From Kordia sp. (GTDB lineage: Bacteria > Bacteroidota > Bacteroidia > Flavobacteriales > Flavobacteriaceae): a stretch of DNA of 64,000 nt. The stretch is from positions 97,672 to 161,671 of the forward strand of contig NZ_JAKVBC010000007.1 in NCBI RefSeq assembly GCF_022447245.1, written 5' to 3'. The position numbers and the translations under genes are program-made. Below the pieces are notes generated by a model. It was not told the DNA's origin and ran no database searches. It saw only the letters and a list, made by a program, of their open reading frames with translations. Below, piece after piece: positions 55,016 to 63,830 of the stretch (the stretch's first letter is position 1; the number at the start of each line of letters is the position of its first letter).

Positions 55016-56392
55016 ATGAGTTGTAACAGTTGTTCAACTGGTAAAGATGGTCAACCAAGAGGCTGTAAAAACAACGGTACTTGTGGCACTGATAGCTGTA
55101 ATAAGCTAACGGTATTTAATTGGTTATCAAATATGTCGTTGCCTAGCAATCAAACCCCATTTGATTGTATTGAGGTGCGCTTTAAAAACAGTAGAAAGCA
55201 TTTTTATAGAAATACAGAAAACTTAACCCTAAGTATTGGAGATATTGTAGCTACCGAAGCTTCTCCAGGACATGATGTGGGTATAGTAACGCTTACGGGC
55301 GAATTGGTGCGTGTACAAATGCGCAAGAAAAAAATAAGCCCAGAAAGTGAAGAAATAAAAAAAGTATACAGAAAAGCATCACAAAAAGATATTGATGTTT
55401 GGTCGCGTGCACGCGATAGAGAAGAAGCGATCAAAAAACGTTCACGCGAGTTGGCTATTGCACTTGGTTTGCAAATGAAAATCTCAGATGTAGAGTTTCA
55501 AGGAGATGGATCTAAAGCTACCTTTTATTATACTGCGGATGATCGTGTAGATTTCCGTCAGTTAATTAAAGATATGGCAAAAGCCTTTAGCATTCGTATA
55601 GAAATGCGCCAAATAGGTTTTCGTCAAGAAGCAGCGCGCTTGGGCGGAATTGGATCTTGTGGACGCGAATTATGTTGTTCCACTTGGTTGACAGATTTTC
55701 GTTCTGTAAATACGGCTGCAGCCAGATACCAGCAACTTTCCTTAAATCCTCAAAAACTAGCAGGACAATGTGGAAAGTTAAAATGCTGTTTGAATTTTGA
55801 ATTAGATGCGTATTTAGAAGCATTACAACAGTTTCCAAAAAGCGACGTAAAACTCTACACAGAAAAAGGAACTGCAGTTTGCCAAAAAACAGATATCTTT
55901 AAAGGATATATTTGGTATGCATACGAAGGTGAATGGATGAATTGGCATAAACTTACAACTGAGCAAGCCAATGAAATCATTGAACTCAATACAAAAAAAG
56001 AAAAAGTCATAAGTTTGGAAGAATATGCTTTAGAACTTATGGAAGAAGATACTAAAACAAACTTTGAAAACGTTGTAGGACAAGATAGCCTTACACGATT
56101 TGATAAGAAACCCACTCGAAATCGAAAAAGAAGAGGCGTACAAAACAAGAAAAAGCGTAGAAACAACAATGCCAAAGCTGGCGCAACTGTAAAAAACAAC
56201 AATAATAACAATCAAAAACAAAAAGCAGGAAACGCAGGCAAAAAAGGCAACAGCAGTGGAAAAAACAATCCTCGTAACAAAAATAACAATAGAGCCAAAC
56301 AACAAGGTGATACTGCTAGAGGACCAAAAAACACTGGAAACAAGAATAACAACAGACGTAAAAAATCGAACAAAAATGCAAAGCCCAAATAA
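55016..56392 (+). CDS. RicT/YaaT-like PSP1 domain iron-sulfur protein
   Basis: The 458-residue protein begins with a Cys-rich stretch (MSCNSCSTGKDGQPRGCKNN, CGTDSC), followed by the PSP1 domain (about residues 45-280) with GIGSCGRELCCSTWL and GQCGKLKCCLNFE, the cysteines that bind an iron-sulfur cluster in RicT. The last 90 residues are a basic Asn/Lys/Gly-rich tail likely to bind RNA. RicT in Bacillus belongs to a complex that aids RNase Y processing; Bacteroidota proteins of this kind are less studied. Its 3' end overlaps the gldH start by 17 bases. Confidence 0.88.
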   Translation: MSCNSCSTGKDGQPRGCKNNGTCGTDSCNKLTVFNWLSNMSLPSNQTPFDCIEVRFKNSRKHFYRNTENLTLSIGDIVATEASPGHDVGIVTLTGELVRVQMRKKKISPESEEIKKVYRKASQKDIDVWSRARDREEAIKKRSRELAIALGLQMKISDVEFQGDGSKATFYYTADDRVDFRQLIKDMAKAFSIRIEMRQIGFRQEAARLGGIGSCGRELCCSTWLTDFRSVNTAAARYQQLSLNPQKLAGQCGKLKCCLNFELDAYLEALQQFPKSDVKLYTEKGTAVCQKTDIFKGYIWYAYEGEWMNWHKLTTEQANEIIELNTKKEKVISLEEYALELMEEDTKTNFENVVGQDSLTRFDKKPTRNRKRRGVQNKKKRRNNNAKAGATVKNNNNNNQKQKAGNAGKKGNSSGKNNPRNKNNNRAKQQGDTARGPKNTGNKNNNRRKKSNKNAKPK

Positions 56393-56864
56393 ATACGCAT
56401 TTTTAGTATGTATTCTTTCTATACTACTATTCATTTCTTGTGATGGCAATCGTGTCTATGATCAATATGTTTCCACAGGAACATCTTGGGAAAAGAACAC
56501 TCCTTTACATTTCAAATTCCAACAGCCAGATAGTACAAGCAATTACAATTTGTTTGTCAACGTAAGAAATACGAACGAATATGAGTTTCGTAACTTATTT
56601 CTTATTGTAAACATGAACTTTCCAAATGGGAATGTTGTTACAGATACCTTAGAGTATGAAATGGCAGCACCTGACGGAAAATGGCTTGGTACAGGTATGA
56701 CAACTAAGGAAAGTAAACTTTGGTACAAAGAAAATGTGCGTTTTCCTTTCAAAGGAACCTACGAAATCACCATACAGCAAGCCATGCGAAAAATCAATGA
56801 ATCTCAAGGAATCCAAAGCTTAAAGGGAATCTCAGAGGTTGGCTTTAGAATCGAAAAAAATTAG
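56376..56864 (+). CDS. gldH: Gliding motility lipoprotein GldH
   Basis: I place the start at ATG 56376 because it gives MQSPNKYAFLVCILSILLFI then SCDG, a lipoprotein signal with lipobox FISC; the longer frame upstream lies inside ricT. The mature part (NRVYDQYVSTGTSWEKNTPL, LFVNVRNTNEYEFRNLFLIV) is GldH of Flavobacterium, needed for gliding and chitin use, and linked to type IX secretion. The gene overlaps ricT by 17 bases and is followed after 18 bases by the PBP gene. Confidence 0.9.
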   Translation: MQSPNKYAFLVCILSILLFISCDGNRVYDQYVSTGTSWEKNTPLHFKFQQPDSTSNYNLFVNVRNTNEYEFRNLFLIVNMNFPNGNVVTDTLEYEMAAPDGKWLGTGMTTKESKLWYKENVRFPFKGTYEITIQQAMRKINESQGIQSLKGISEVGFRIEKN

Positions 56865-56882
56865 TGCAAACAACGTATTGAA

Positions 56883-59234
56883 ATGACAAAAAAGCAAGTC
56901 AAAAAGCAAGAAAAAAAACCTACTAAATTTAGAAAATTCATCAAATGGTTTTGGATTGTATTTGCAGGCGGAATCGCAAGTATATTCTTATTATTCTTAT
57001 TAGCTTCATGGGGATTTTTAGGAGAAATGCCATCTTTTGAAATCCTAGAAAATCCGCAAACAAATCTAGCATCACAAGTAATTTCTGCCGATGGAAAAGT
57101 ATTGGGGAAATATTATTTAAAAGATAACAGAACACCTGTTGATTATAAGGAACTACCGAAAGATTTAGTAAATGCCTTAATTGCAACCGAAGATGCACGT
57201 TTCCACGACCATTCTGGAATTGATGTACGTGGAACGATAAGAGCATTTGCTTACTTAGGAAAAAACGGTGGAGCAAGTACCATTTCGCAGCAGTTGGCAC
57301 GACAATTATTTGTAGGTGTCCGATCAAGAAATATATTTGAAGCTGGTATCCAAAAAATCAAAGAATGGGTAATCGCTACACGTTTAGAGCGTCAGTATAC
57401 CAAAGAAGAAATCATTGCGATGTACTTCAATATCTACGACTTTGGAAACAATGCAGATGGAATTCGTTCAGGAGCGCGTATTTACTTTGGAAAAGAACCG
57501 CAAGACTTAAAAATTGAAGAATCGGCTATGTTGGTGGGAATGTTTAAAAACTCATCGTTATACAATCCTAGAAGATGGCCAGATAAGGTAAAGAAAAGAA
57601 GAGATGTCGTATTAGCGCAAATGTATAAATACGAGTATATTACAGAAGCGGTAAAAGATTCGCTTCAAAAATTACCCTTAGGTTTAAACTATACACCTGA
57701 ATCACACAATGAAGGTTTGGGAACGTATTTTAGAGAACATTTAAAAGATTTTCTTAAAAAATGGGTAAAAGACAATCCAAAAGAAAATCGCGATAAGTAC
57801 AATATCTATCTTGATGGATTAAAAATTTATACCACGATAGATTCGCGCATGCAAAAATATGCTGAAGAAGCCGTAGAAGAGCACATGAAAAAATTGCAGG
57901 CAGAATTCTATCACCAAAACACTAAAAAGCGTAACAAAAATGCGCCATTTGCCAGAGATGTAGAGAAAAACACGATTGAAACTGTTATCGATAGATCAAT
58001 TAGAAGTTCAGAGCGCTGGAGAGTAATGAAAAGTGAAGGAAAATCGGAAGATGAAATCTACGCTTCGTTTGATAGAAAAACACCTATGACGGTATTTTCT
58101 TGGAAAAACAAAAACGAGCGTATTGATACCATCATGACTCCGCGTGATTCTATGTTGTATTCAAAATTCTTTTTGCGTGCTAGTTTTATGTCATTAGAAC
58201 CACAATCAGGTCAAGTAAAAGCATGGGTTGGTGGAATCAACTACCGAAACTTTAAATATGATATGGTACGACAAGGAAAACGTCAAATAGGTTCTACATT
58301 CAAGCCTTTTGTATATGCTACAGCTATTGACCAGTTACACTTATCGCCATGCGACTCTATGCCAAATGGACCATACTGTATAGAAGAAGGAAAATACGGT
58401 TTGTTAGAACCATGGTGTCCTAAAAACTCTGACGGTAAATATGAAGGTATGCGAACGTTAAAAGGCTCATTGGCTAGTTCGGTAAATACAGTTACTGCGC
58501 GTTTGATGGATAAAGTAGGTCCTGTAAATGTTCGTTCATTAGCACAACGATTAGGTGTTGAATCAGAAATACCAGAAGCACCATCGATCGCTTTAGGAAC
58601 TCCAGACATTTCTTTATATGAAATGCTGGGTGCTTATGGAACTTTTGTAAATAAAGGAGTGTATGTAAAACCTGTAATTGTAACGCGTATTGAAGACAAA
58701 AACGGAACGATCTTATACGAATTTGTACCAGAAACCAAAGATGTATTAAGTGAGGAAGTAGCATATACTGTTGTCAACTTAATGCAAGGTGTAACTGAGA
58801 GTGGTTCAGGAAGAAGATTGCGTCACAAATCAATGGCAAAAACTGCTTTGTATAAAGAAATTATGACTGGATATCCGTACGAATTCAAAAATCCAATCGC
58901 AGGAAAAACAGGAACTACGCAAAACAACAGTGATGGTTGGTTTATTGGAATGGTACCTAATCTAATTTCTGGAGCTTGGGTAGGTGGTGAAGATCGTCAA
59001 ATACGTTTTGCATCAACAGCATATGGACAAGGAGCTTCTATGGCATTGCCGATTTGGGGATTGTTTATGAAAAAATGTTATGCAGATAAATCCTTATCAG
59101 TATCGAGTGATAAATTCCCGGAACCTGAAGAAGAAATGACCATCAATGTAGATTGTTCTAAAACAACAAAGAAAACAGATTCTAAAGGCGATGAACCAGA
59201 TGATGACAACTTAGATGGTATTGATTTCGATTAA
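56883..59234 (+). CDS. Class A penicillin-binding protein 1A (transglycosylase/transpeptidase)
   Basis: The 783-residue protein has one membrane helix (residues about 20-42), a GT51 transglycosylase domain (EDARFHDHSGIDVRGTIRAF, GASTISQQLARQLFV) and a transpeptidase domain with SxxK in GSTFKPFVYA, SxN in SSVNTVTAR and KTG in AGKTGTTQNNSDGWFIG. It polymerises lipid II and cross-links the glycan strands in the periplasm. The acidic tail (DEPDDDNLDGIDFD) is common in Bacteroidota. It is the third gene of a ricT-gldH-PBP operon. Confidence 0.95.
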   Translation: MTKKQVKKQEKKPTKFRKFIKWFWIVFAGGIASIFLLFLLASWGFLGEMPSFEILENPQTNLASQVISADGKVLGKYYLKDNRTPVDYKELPKDLVNALIATEDARFHDHSGIDVRGTIRAFAYLGKNGGASTISQQLARQLFVGVRSRNIFEAGIQKIKEWVIATRLERQYTKEEIIAMYFNIYDFGNNADGIRSGARIYFGKEPQDLKIEESAMLVGMFKNSSLYNPRRWPDKVKKRRDVVLAQMYKYEYITEAVKDSLQKLPLGLNYTPESHNEGLGTYFREHLKDFLKKWVKDNPKENRDKYNIYLDGLKIYTTIDSRMQKYAEEAVEEHMKKLQAEFYHQNTKKRNKNAPFARDVEKNTIETVIDRSIRSSERWRVMKSEGKSEDEIYASFDRKTPMTVFSWKNKNERIDTIMTPRDSMLYSKFFLRASFMSLEPQSGQVKAWVGGINYRNFKYDMVRQGKRQIGSTFKPFVYATAIDQLHLSPCDSMPNGPYCIEEGKYGLLEPWCPKNSDGKYEGMRTLKGSLASSVNTVTARLMDKVGPVNVRSLAQRLGVESEIPEAPSIALGTPDISLYEMLGAYGTFVNKGVYVKPVIVTRIEDKNGTILYEFVPETKDVLSEEVAYTVVNLMQGVTESGSGRRLRHKSMAKTALYKEIMTGYPYEFKNPIAGKTGTTQNNSDGWFIGMVPNLISGAWVGGEDRQIRFASTAYGQGASMALPIWGLFMKKCYADKSLSVSSDKFPEPEEEMTINVDCSKTTKKTDSKGDEPDDDNLDGIDFD

Positions 59235-59304
59235 GCTTAAATTATTCTGAAAAAACAGAAACATCTTTTAAAAATTTCGTAATTTTCAGTCAAAATATTG
59301 ATTG

Positions 59305-60003
59305 ATGATTAATAAAAAGATAAATTCAGTAGAAGCCGCAGTAGCAGGTGTTACCGATAATATGACACTAATGCTAGGCGGTTTTGGATTGTGCGGAATT
59401 CCCGAAAATGCAATTGCGGAATTGGTAAAGCTTGGCGCAAAGAATCTTACGTGTATTTCAAACAATGCAGGTGTAGATGATTTTGGTCTTGGCTTATTGC
59501 TGCAACAACGCCAAATTAAAAAAATGATTTCTTCGTATGTAGGCGAAAATGATGAGTTTGAACGTCAAATGTTATCAGGTGAATTAGAAGTAGAATTGAC
59601 TCCACAAGGAACACTTGCCGAAAAATGTAGAGCAGCACAAGCTGGTTTCCCTGCATTCTACACACCAGCAGGTTACGGAACAGAAGTAGCTGAAGGAAAA
59701 GAATCGAGAGAATTTAACGGAAAAATGCACATCTTAGAAAAAGCCTATGAAGCAGATTTTGCTTTTGTAAAGGCCTGGAAAGGTGATGAAGCTGGGAATT
59801 TAATTTTTAAAGGAACGGCTCGAAACTTTAATCCATGTATGTGTGGTGCGGCAAAAATTACAGTTGCTGAGGTAGAAGAATTGGTGCCTGTGGGCGAATT
59901 GGATCCTAATCAAATTCATATTCCCGGAATCTTTGTGCAACGAATTTTTCAAGGAGAAAAGTATGAGAAACGAATTGAACAGCGTACAGTACGTCCGCGT
60001 TAA
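59305..60003 (+). CDS. scoA: 3-oxoacid CoA-transferase subunit A
   Basis: The protein of 232 residues has the subunit A signature [13 protein letters not shown] near residue 27 and the CoA-binding text [14 protein letters not shown]. With subunit B it transfers CoA from succinyl-CoA to acetoacetate or a similar 3-oxoacid. I use ATG 59305 and not the TTG at 59302 just before it. Its stop codon (60001-60003) overlaps the left inverted repeat of a four-helix-bundle element that separates it from scoB. Confidence 0.93.
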   Translation: MINKKINSVEAAVAGVTDNMTLMLGGFGLCGIPENAIAELVKLGAKNLTCISNNAGVDDFGLGLLLQQRQIKKMISSYVGENDEFERQMLSGELEVELTPQGTLAEKCRAAQAGFPAFYTPAGYGTEVAEGKESREFNGKMHILEKAYEADFAFVKAWKGDEAGNLIFKGTARNFNPCMCGAAKITVAEVEELVPVGELDPNQIHIPGIFVQRIFQGEKYEKRIEQRTVRPR

Positions 60004-60425
60004 TGAACCAATTGTTTAATTTACCAATGTACTAAATGTTCGGTATTTGATGAAAAATGTTGTAGTAGAAAAGTCAATTGAAGTTGCATTGTTAATTATA
60101 GAATATTGTGAAAAATTAGAAGTAAGTAAAAAATTCGTTATTTCTGGGCAACTTTTAAAATCTGGAACAAGCATAGGTGCTAATATTAAAGAAGCTCAAA
60201 ATGCTGAAAGCAGAGCAGATTTTATTCATAAAATGAAGATAGCAGCAAAAGAATTGGAAGAAACAAAATATTGGTTGCGCTTATGTGAACAATCAAAAAA
60301 TTACCCAACAGACACTATTTTAGTTAATAAAGTAAGAGAATTGGGGTTAATCATTTATAAAATATTAAGTTCAAGTATCAAAAAGTAACAATTGATACAT
60401 TGGTAAATTAAAAAATTGATACATT
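60002..60425 (+). mobile_element. IVS-like element with long inverted terminal repeats and an intact four-helix-bundle gene
   Basis: The ends 60002-60037 and 60390-60425 are complementary at 30 of 36 positions, with a perfect core TTTAATTTACCAATGTA (60015-60031 against 60396-60412). The right end is made of two copies of AATTGATACATT (60390-60401, 60414-60425) separated by 12 bases. The left end starts inside the scoA stop codon and the right end stops 4 bases before the scoB start. The layout repeats that of 18081-18484 in the atp operon although the end sequences differ. In RNA the ends would form a long stem closing off the gene. Confidence 0.65.
60050..60388 (+). CDS. Four-helix-bundle protein (23S rRNA IVP / S23 family)
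   Basis: This protein of about 112 residues has the family core QLLKSGTSIGANIKEAQNAE (around residues 34-53) and HKMKIAAKELEETKYWLRLC, forming an all-helical bundle that assembles as a pentamer in solved members. The family was first seen inside intervening sequences of 23S rRNA genes; others assist diversity-generating retroelements. Here the gene sits between scoA and scoB, within complementary ends. I use ATG 60050; a TTG precedes it. Its function in this place is unknown; RNA binding is a reasonable guess. Confidence 0.9.
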   Translation: MKNVVVEKSIEVALLIIEYCEKLEVSKKFVISGQLLKSGTSIGANIKEAQNAESRADFIHKMKIAAKELEETKYWLRLCEQSKNYPTDTILVNKVRELGLIIYKILSSSIKK

Positions 60426-60429
60426 AGAT

Positions 60430-61086
60430 ATGTTGGATAAAAACGGAATCGCAAAAAGAATCGCAAAAGAAGTAAAAGATGGTTACTATGTAAATCTGGG
60501 AATCGGAATTCCTACGCTAGTTGCTAATTTTGTGAGAGATGATATAGAAGTAGAATTTCAAAGTGAAAATGGAGTTTTAGGCATGGGACCTTTTCCTTTT
60601 GATGGAGAAGAAGATGCTGATATTATCAATGCAGGAAAACAAACTATCACAACCTTACCAGGTGCAAGTTTTTTTGATTCAGCATTCAGTTTTGCTATGA
60701 TTCGAGGAAAACATGTCGATTTAACGATACTAGGAGCCATGGAAGTTGCTGAAAATGGAGATATTGCCAATTGGAAAATCCCAGGGAAAATGGTAAAAGG
60801 AATGGGTGGTGCTATGGATTTGGTGGCATCTGCAGAAAATATCATTGTGGCGATGATGCATACAAACAAACGAGGCGAATCAAAATTACTTAAAAAATGC
60901 TCATTACCACTTACTGGAGTTGGCTGTGTAAAGAAAATAGTAACAAACTTAGCTGTTTTAAGTGTAACACCAGATGGATTTGAACTTCTTGAAAGAGCAC
61001 CAGGAGTTTCTGTTGAAGAAATAGAAAAGGCTACAGAAGGAAATTTAATAATTAAAGGCGAAATACCTGAAATGCAATTAGATTAA
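60430..61086 (+). CDS. scoB: 3-oxoacid CoA-transferase subunit B
   Basis: The 218-residue subunit B has the catalytic glutamate in FQSENGVLGMGPFP and the text NLGIGIPTLVANFV, with GAMDLVASAENIIVAMMHTN in the C-terminal half. The glutamate carries the CoA thioester in the ping-pong reaction. It is normally found immediately after scoA; here 426 bases holding the four-helix-bundle element separate them. A terminator follows 28 bases after the stop. Confidence 0.95.
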   Translation: MLDKNGIAKRIAKEVKDGYYVNLGIGIPTLVANFVRDDIEVEFQSENGVLGMGPFPFDGEEDADIINAGKQTITTLPGASFFDSAFSFAMIRGKHVDLTILGAMEVAENGDIANWKIPGKMVKGMGGAMDLVASAENIIVAMMHTNKRGESKLLKKCSLPLTGVGCVKKIVTNLAVLSVTPDGFELLERAPGVSVEEIEKATEGNLIIKGEIPEMQLD

Positions 61087-61114
61087 TATTGTATATCACG
61101 TAAAATAACACACT

Positions 61115-61151
61115 AAAAAATGTCATATTCTCAAAAATATGACATTTTTTT
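61115..61151 (+). terminator. Rho-independent terminator after scoB
   Basis: A 15-base-pair perfect stem (61115-61129 with 61136-61150) around a 6-base loop, ending in a run of seven T. Confidence 0.9.
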
Positions 61152-61381
61152 ATGAAATTATCAATAATTAGATTCATTCTATATAGTCTACAAAGGAAGT
61201 AGGTAATAGTCAGATTATCAGATAATTAAATAATTAATAATTTCTATAGAAACACGAAGGTTTTCGTAAATTATATCAAAAAAATAAGTATTTTGACGTA
61301 AAATTCATAAAAATTTAACACATTTGTTGCGTTTTTGACAACATGTCGGAAATAAATTGGCTAATCAAATACTTAATTTTT

Positions 61382-63607
61382 ATGAAAAAACAAATTACTC
61401 TTCTTTTGTTGAGTTTTTTATTTGTTGGGATGCTCTCTGCGCAAGATCGAGAGTGTGCAACTATGGAAAACTTAGAGTACAGAAAACAACTTAATCCGCG
61501 GTTGGAGCAACGGATGCAAGAAATTGAAAACTTCACAAGACAGCGCCTTCAAGATGGAATTTCTAAAAGTATTTCAGGAAATGTAATTACTATTCCGGTA
61601 GTTGTCCATGTTCTTTACACGAATTCTACAAATAACATTAGTGAAGCGCAGATTCAATCGCAAATAGATGTTATAAATGAGGATTTTAGAAGAACGAACC
61701 CTGATGCAGATAACAGATGGTCACAAGCAGCTGATACTGAAATTCAATTTTGTTTAGTAACTGTAGACCCTAATGGAAATGCAACAACAGGAATTACCAG
61801 AAAAGCAGTTACCAGAACTGATTGGGGAACGAGTGATGACATGAAGAGATCTTCTCGAGGAGGAGTTGATCCATGGAATACTGCAGAGTATTTAAACATG
61901 TGGGTTGTACCTCGAATGACTAGTGGAGGAAGAACTATTTTAGGATATGCACAATTCCCTGGAGGAAACGCAGCTACTGATGGTGTAGTAATGGCATACA
62001 ATTATTTTGGTAGAGTTGGAAATGTATCGGCACCATTTGATGGAGGAAGAACTACAACTCACGAAATAGGACATTACTTAAACTTAAGACATATTTGGGG
62101 AGATGCTAACTGTGGAAATGATTTCGTATCAGATACACCAACGCAACAAGCACCTTCAAGTGGATGTCCAACAAACAATGTTTCTTGTGGGTCTACGGAT
62201 ATGGTACAAAACTACATGGATTACTCAAATGATTCATGTATGAACTTATTTACACAAGGTCAAAAAGCACGTATGCGTGCTGTATTAGATGTTGGAGGAG
62301 CAAGAAGAAGCTTAGCATTATCTGACAAATGTAGTTCTACGCCACCGCCACCACCAACATGTGATGATGGAATTCAAAATGGAGATGAAACAGGAATTGA
62401 CTGTGGAGGTTCGTCATGTGCACCTTGTCAATCTGGTTGTTCAGAAAATGAAGTAACACTAAGCATTACATTTGATAATTACCCTGAAGAAACTTCTTGG
62501 TCTCTTGTTACTGATGGAGGAACTACAGTTGCATCTGGAAACTACTCAACAGCTAACCCAGATGGATCAACAGTAACAGAAACATTATGTTTACCAAATG
62601 ACTGCTACACATTTACAATCAATGATTCATACGGAGACGGAATTTGCTGTACGTATGGTAACGGATCGTACACATTAACAGGGCCAGACGGACAAATTAA
62701 GTCTGGAGGAAGCTTTGGATCATCTGAAGCAACAGACTTCTGTTTAGGAAGCACGCCACCGCCACCACCAACATGTGATGATGGAATTCAAAATGGTGAT
62801 GAAACAGGAATTGACTGTGGAGGTTCATCTTGTGCACCATGTCAAACAGGAGGTAACACAGTATTACATGAAGGTTTCTTTGAAACTGGATGGGATGGAT
62901 GGCAAGACGGAGGAAGCGATTGTTTCCGTTACTCAGGATCACGTTCTTACGAAGGATCGTACTCTATCCGTTTACGTGACAACTCAGGAACTGCATCAGC
63001 AATGACCTCTGAAGCATTTGACTTAAGAGGATTTGATCAAGTAGAATTCAAGTTGTATTTCTATCCAAACTCTATGGAAAATGGAGAAGATTTCTGGATT
63101 CGTTATTACAATGGTTCTTCTTGGAGTACTGTAGCAACGTATGCTAGCGGAAGCAGCTTTACAAACGGAAGCTTCTATTCGGCAACTGTAACCTTAAATA
63201 GTTCAGATGTAAACTTTGCTTCAAATGCACGATTCAGAGTACAGTGTGATGCAAGTGCTAATGCAGATCAAGTATACATTGATCAAGTAACCGTTACAGG
63301 TATCAATGGAGCTAGAGCAATAAGAACTGCAGGAAATAGTATACAAGCTTTACGTTCTGGACCGCAAAGTTCATCAAATGGTGATAACTTAATTACGCCA
63401 ACAATCACACGTGGTGATATTACGGTGAACTTGGCAAGCTACAACTTAAACTCATCATACAGAATCTTGAATTTACTGGGTCAAACAGTAAAATCAGGAA
63501 CATTGAAAGATGGAAGATTACATGTAGGTGAATTAAAATCTGGAGTATACTTACTAGAAGTGAGTGATGAAGAAGAACAAATCATTCAGAAATTCGTAAA
63601 ACAGTAA
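61382..63607 (+). CDS. Secreted M43-type zinc metalloprotease with type IX sorting domain
   Basis: I place the start at ATG 61382, which gives the signal peptide MKKQITLLLLSFLFVGMLSA; the upstream 13 codons are leader. The protease domain has HEIGHYLNLRH (zinc ligands His227, His231, His237, catalytic Glu228) and the Met-turn VQNYMDYSND, as in the pappalysin family M43. After it come two almost identical Pro/Cys modules (PPPPPTCDDGIQNGDETGID), a beta domain between them, a MAM- or lectin-like domain (residues about 500-645) and a type A sorting domain ending EEEQIIQKFVKQ. The enzyme is exported by the type IX system and should degrade extracellular protein. Confidence 0.9.
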   Translation: MKKQITLLLLSFLFVGMLSAQDRECATMENLEYRKQLNPRLEQRMQEIENFTRQRLQDGISKSISGNVITIPVVVHVLYTNSTNNISEAQIQSQIDVINEDFRRTNPDADNRWSQAADTEIQFCLVTVDPNGNATTGITRKAVTRTDWGTSDDMKRSSRGGVDPWNTAEYLNMWVVPRMTSGGRTILGYAQFPGGNAATDGVVMAYNYFGRVGNVSAPFDGGRTTTHEIGHYLNLRHIWGDANCGNDFVSDTPTQQAPSSGCPTNNVSCGSTDMVQNYMDYSNDSCMNLFTQGQKARMRAVLDVGGARRSLALSDKCSSTPPPPPTCDDGIQNGDETGIDCGGSSCAPCQSGCSENEVTLSITFDNYPEETSWSLVTDGGTTVASGNYSTANPDGSTVTETLCLPNDCYTFTINDSYGDGICCTYGNGSYTLTGPDGQIKSGGSFGSSEATDFCLGSTPPPPPTCDDGIQNGDETGIDCGGSSCAPCQTGGNTVLHEGFFETGWDGWQDGGSDCFRYSGSRSYEGSYSIRLRDNSGTASAMTSEAFDLRGFDQVEFKLYFYPNSMENGEDFWIRYYNGSSWSTVATYASGSSFTNGSFYSATVTLNSSDVNFASNARFRVQCDASANADQVYIDQVTVTGINGARAIRTAGNSIQALRSGPQSSSNGDNLITPTITRGDITVNLASYNLNSSYRILNLLGQTVKSGTLKDGRLHVGELKSGVYLLEVSDEEEQIIQKFVKQ
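62339..62431 (+). repeat. 93-base internal repeat in the metalloprotease gene, copy 1
   Basis: Encodes the Pro/Cys module starting TPPPPPTCDDGIQNGDETG. It differs from 62753-62845 at four third-codon positions only, so the protein repeat is identical. Confidence 0.85.
62753..62845 (+). repeat. 93-base internal repeat in the metalloprotease gene, copy 2
   Basis: Second copy of the Pro/Cys module, 414 bases after the first, in frame, with four silent differences. Confidence 0.85.
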
Positions 63608-63639
63608 ACCCTAACTTCTAAATACACTTTATAAAAGTG

Positions 63640-63672
63640 AAAACTCCCAAGTGAAAGCTTGGGAGTTTTTTT
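63640..63672 (+). terminator. Rho-independent terminator after the metalloprotease gene
   Basis: A 12-base-pair perfect stem (63640-63651 AAAACTCCCAAG with 63658-63669), a 6-base loop, and a run of T. Confidence 0.9.
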
Positions 63673-63736
63673 ATTTTAAAGATTGTCAAATAACAAAAGC
63701 GGTCTCACTACGTATAGTGAGTCCCGCTTTGTTCAA

Positions 63737-63805
63737 CTAAAAAACAGCATTACCTTAAAGATTCCCCAATCCAACGTGATACTTACTATCATTGCTGTTT
63801 TTTAG
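63737..63805 (-). terminator. Possible terminator of the AraC-type regulator gene
   Basis: CTAAAAAACAGCA (63737-63749) is perfectly complementary to 63793-63805, with a 43-base loop; on the minus strand the stem ends in TGCTGTTTTTTAG. Just to the left a second hairpin (about 63692-63733, CTCACTA against TAGTGAG) may belong to it. Confidence 0.5.
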
Positions 63806-63830
63806 TATACTAACCAACCTAACCTAATTT

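Noticed and set aside
56256..56375. Upstream extension of the gldH frame
   Set aside because: It lies wholly within ricT, lacks a secretion signal at its own start, and the lipoprotein signal begins at 56376.
55855..56449. Minus-strand frames opposite the ricT tail and gldH
   Set aside because: They are the complement of the Asn/Lys-rich RicT tail (giving Leu/Phe-rich text) and have no independent support.
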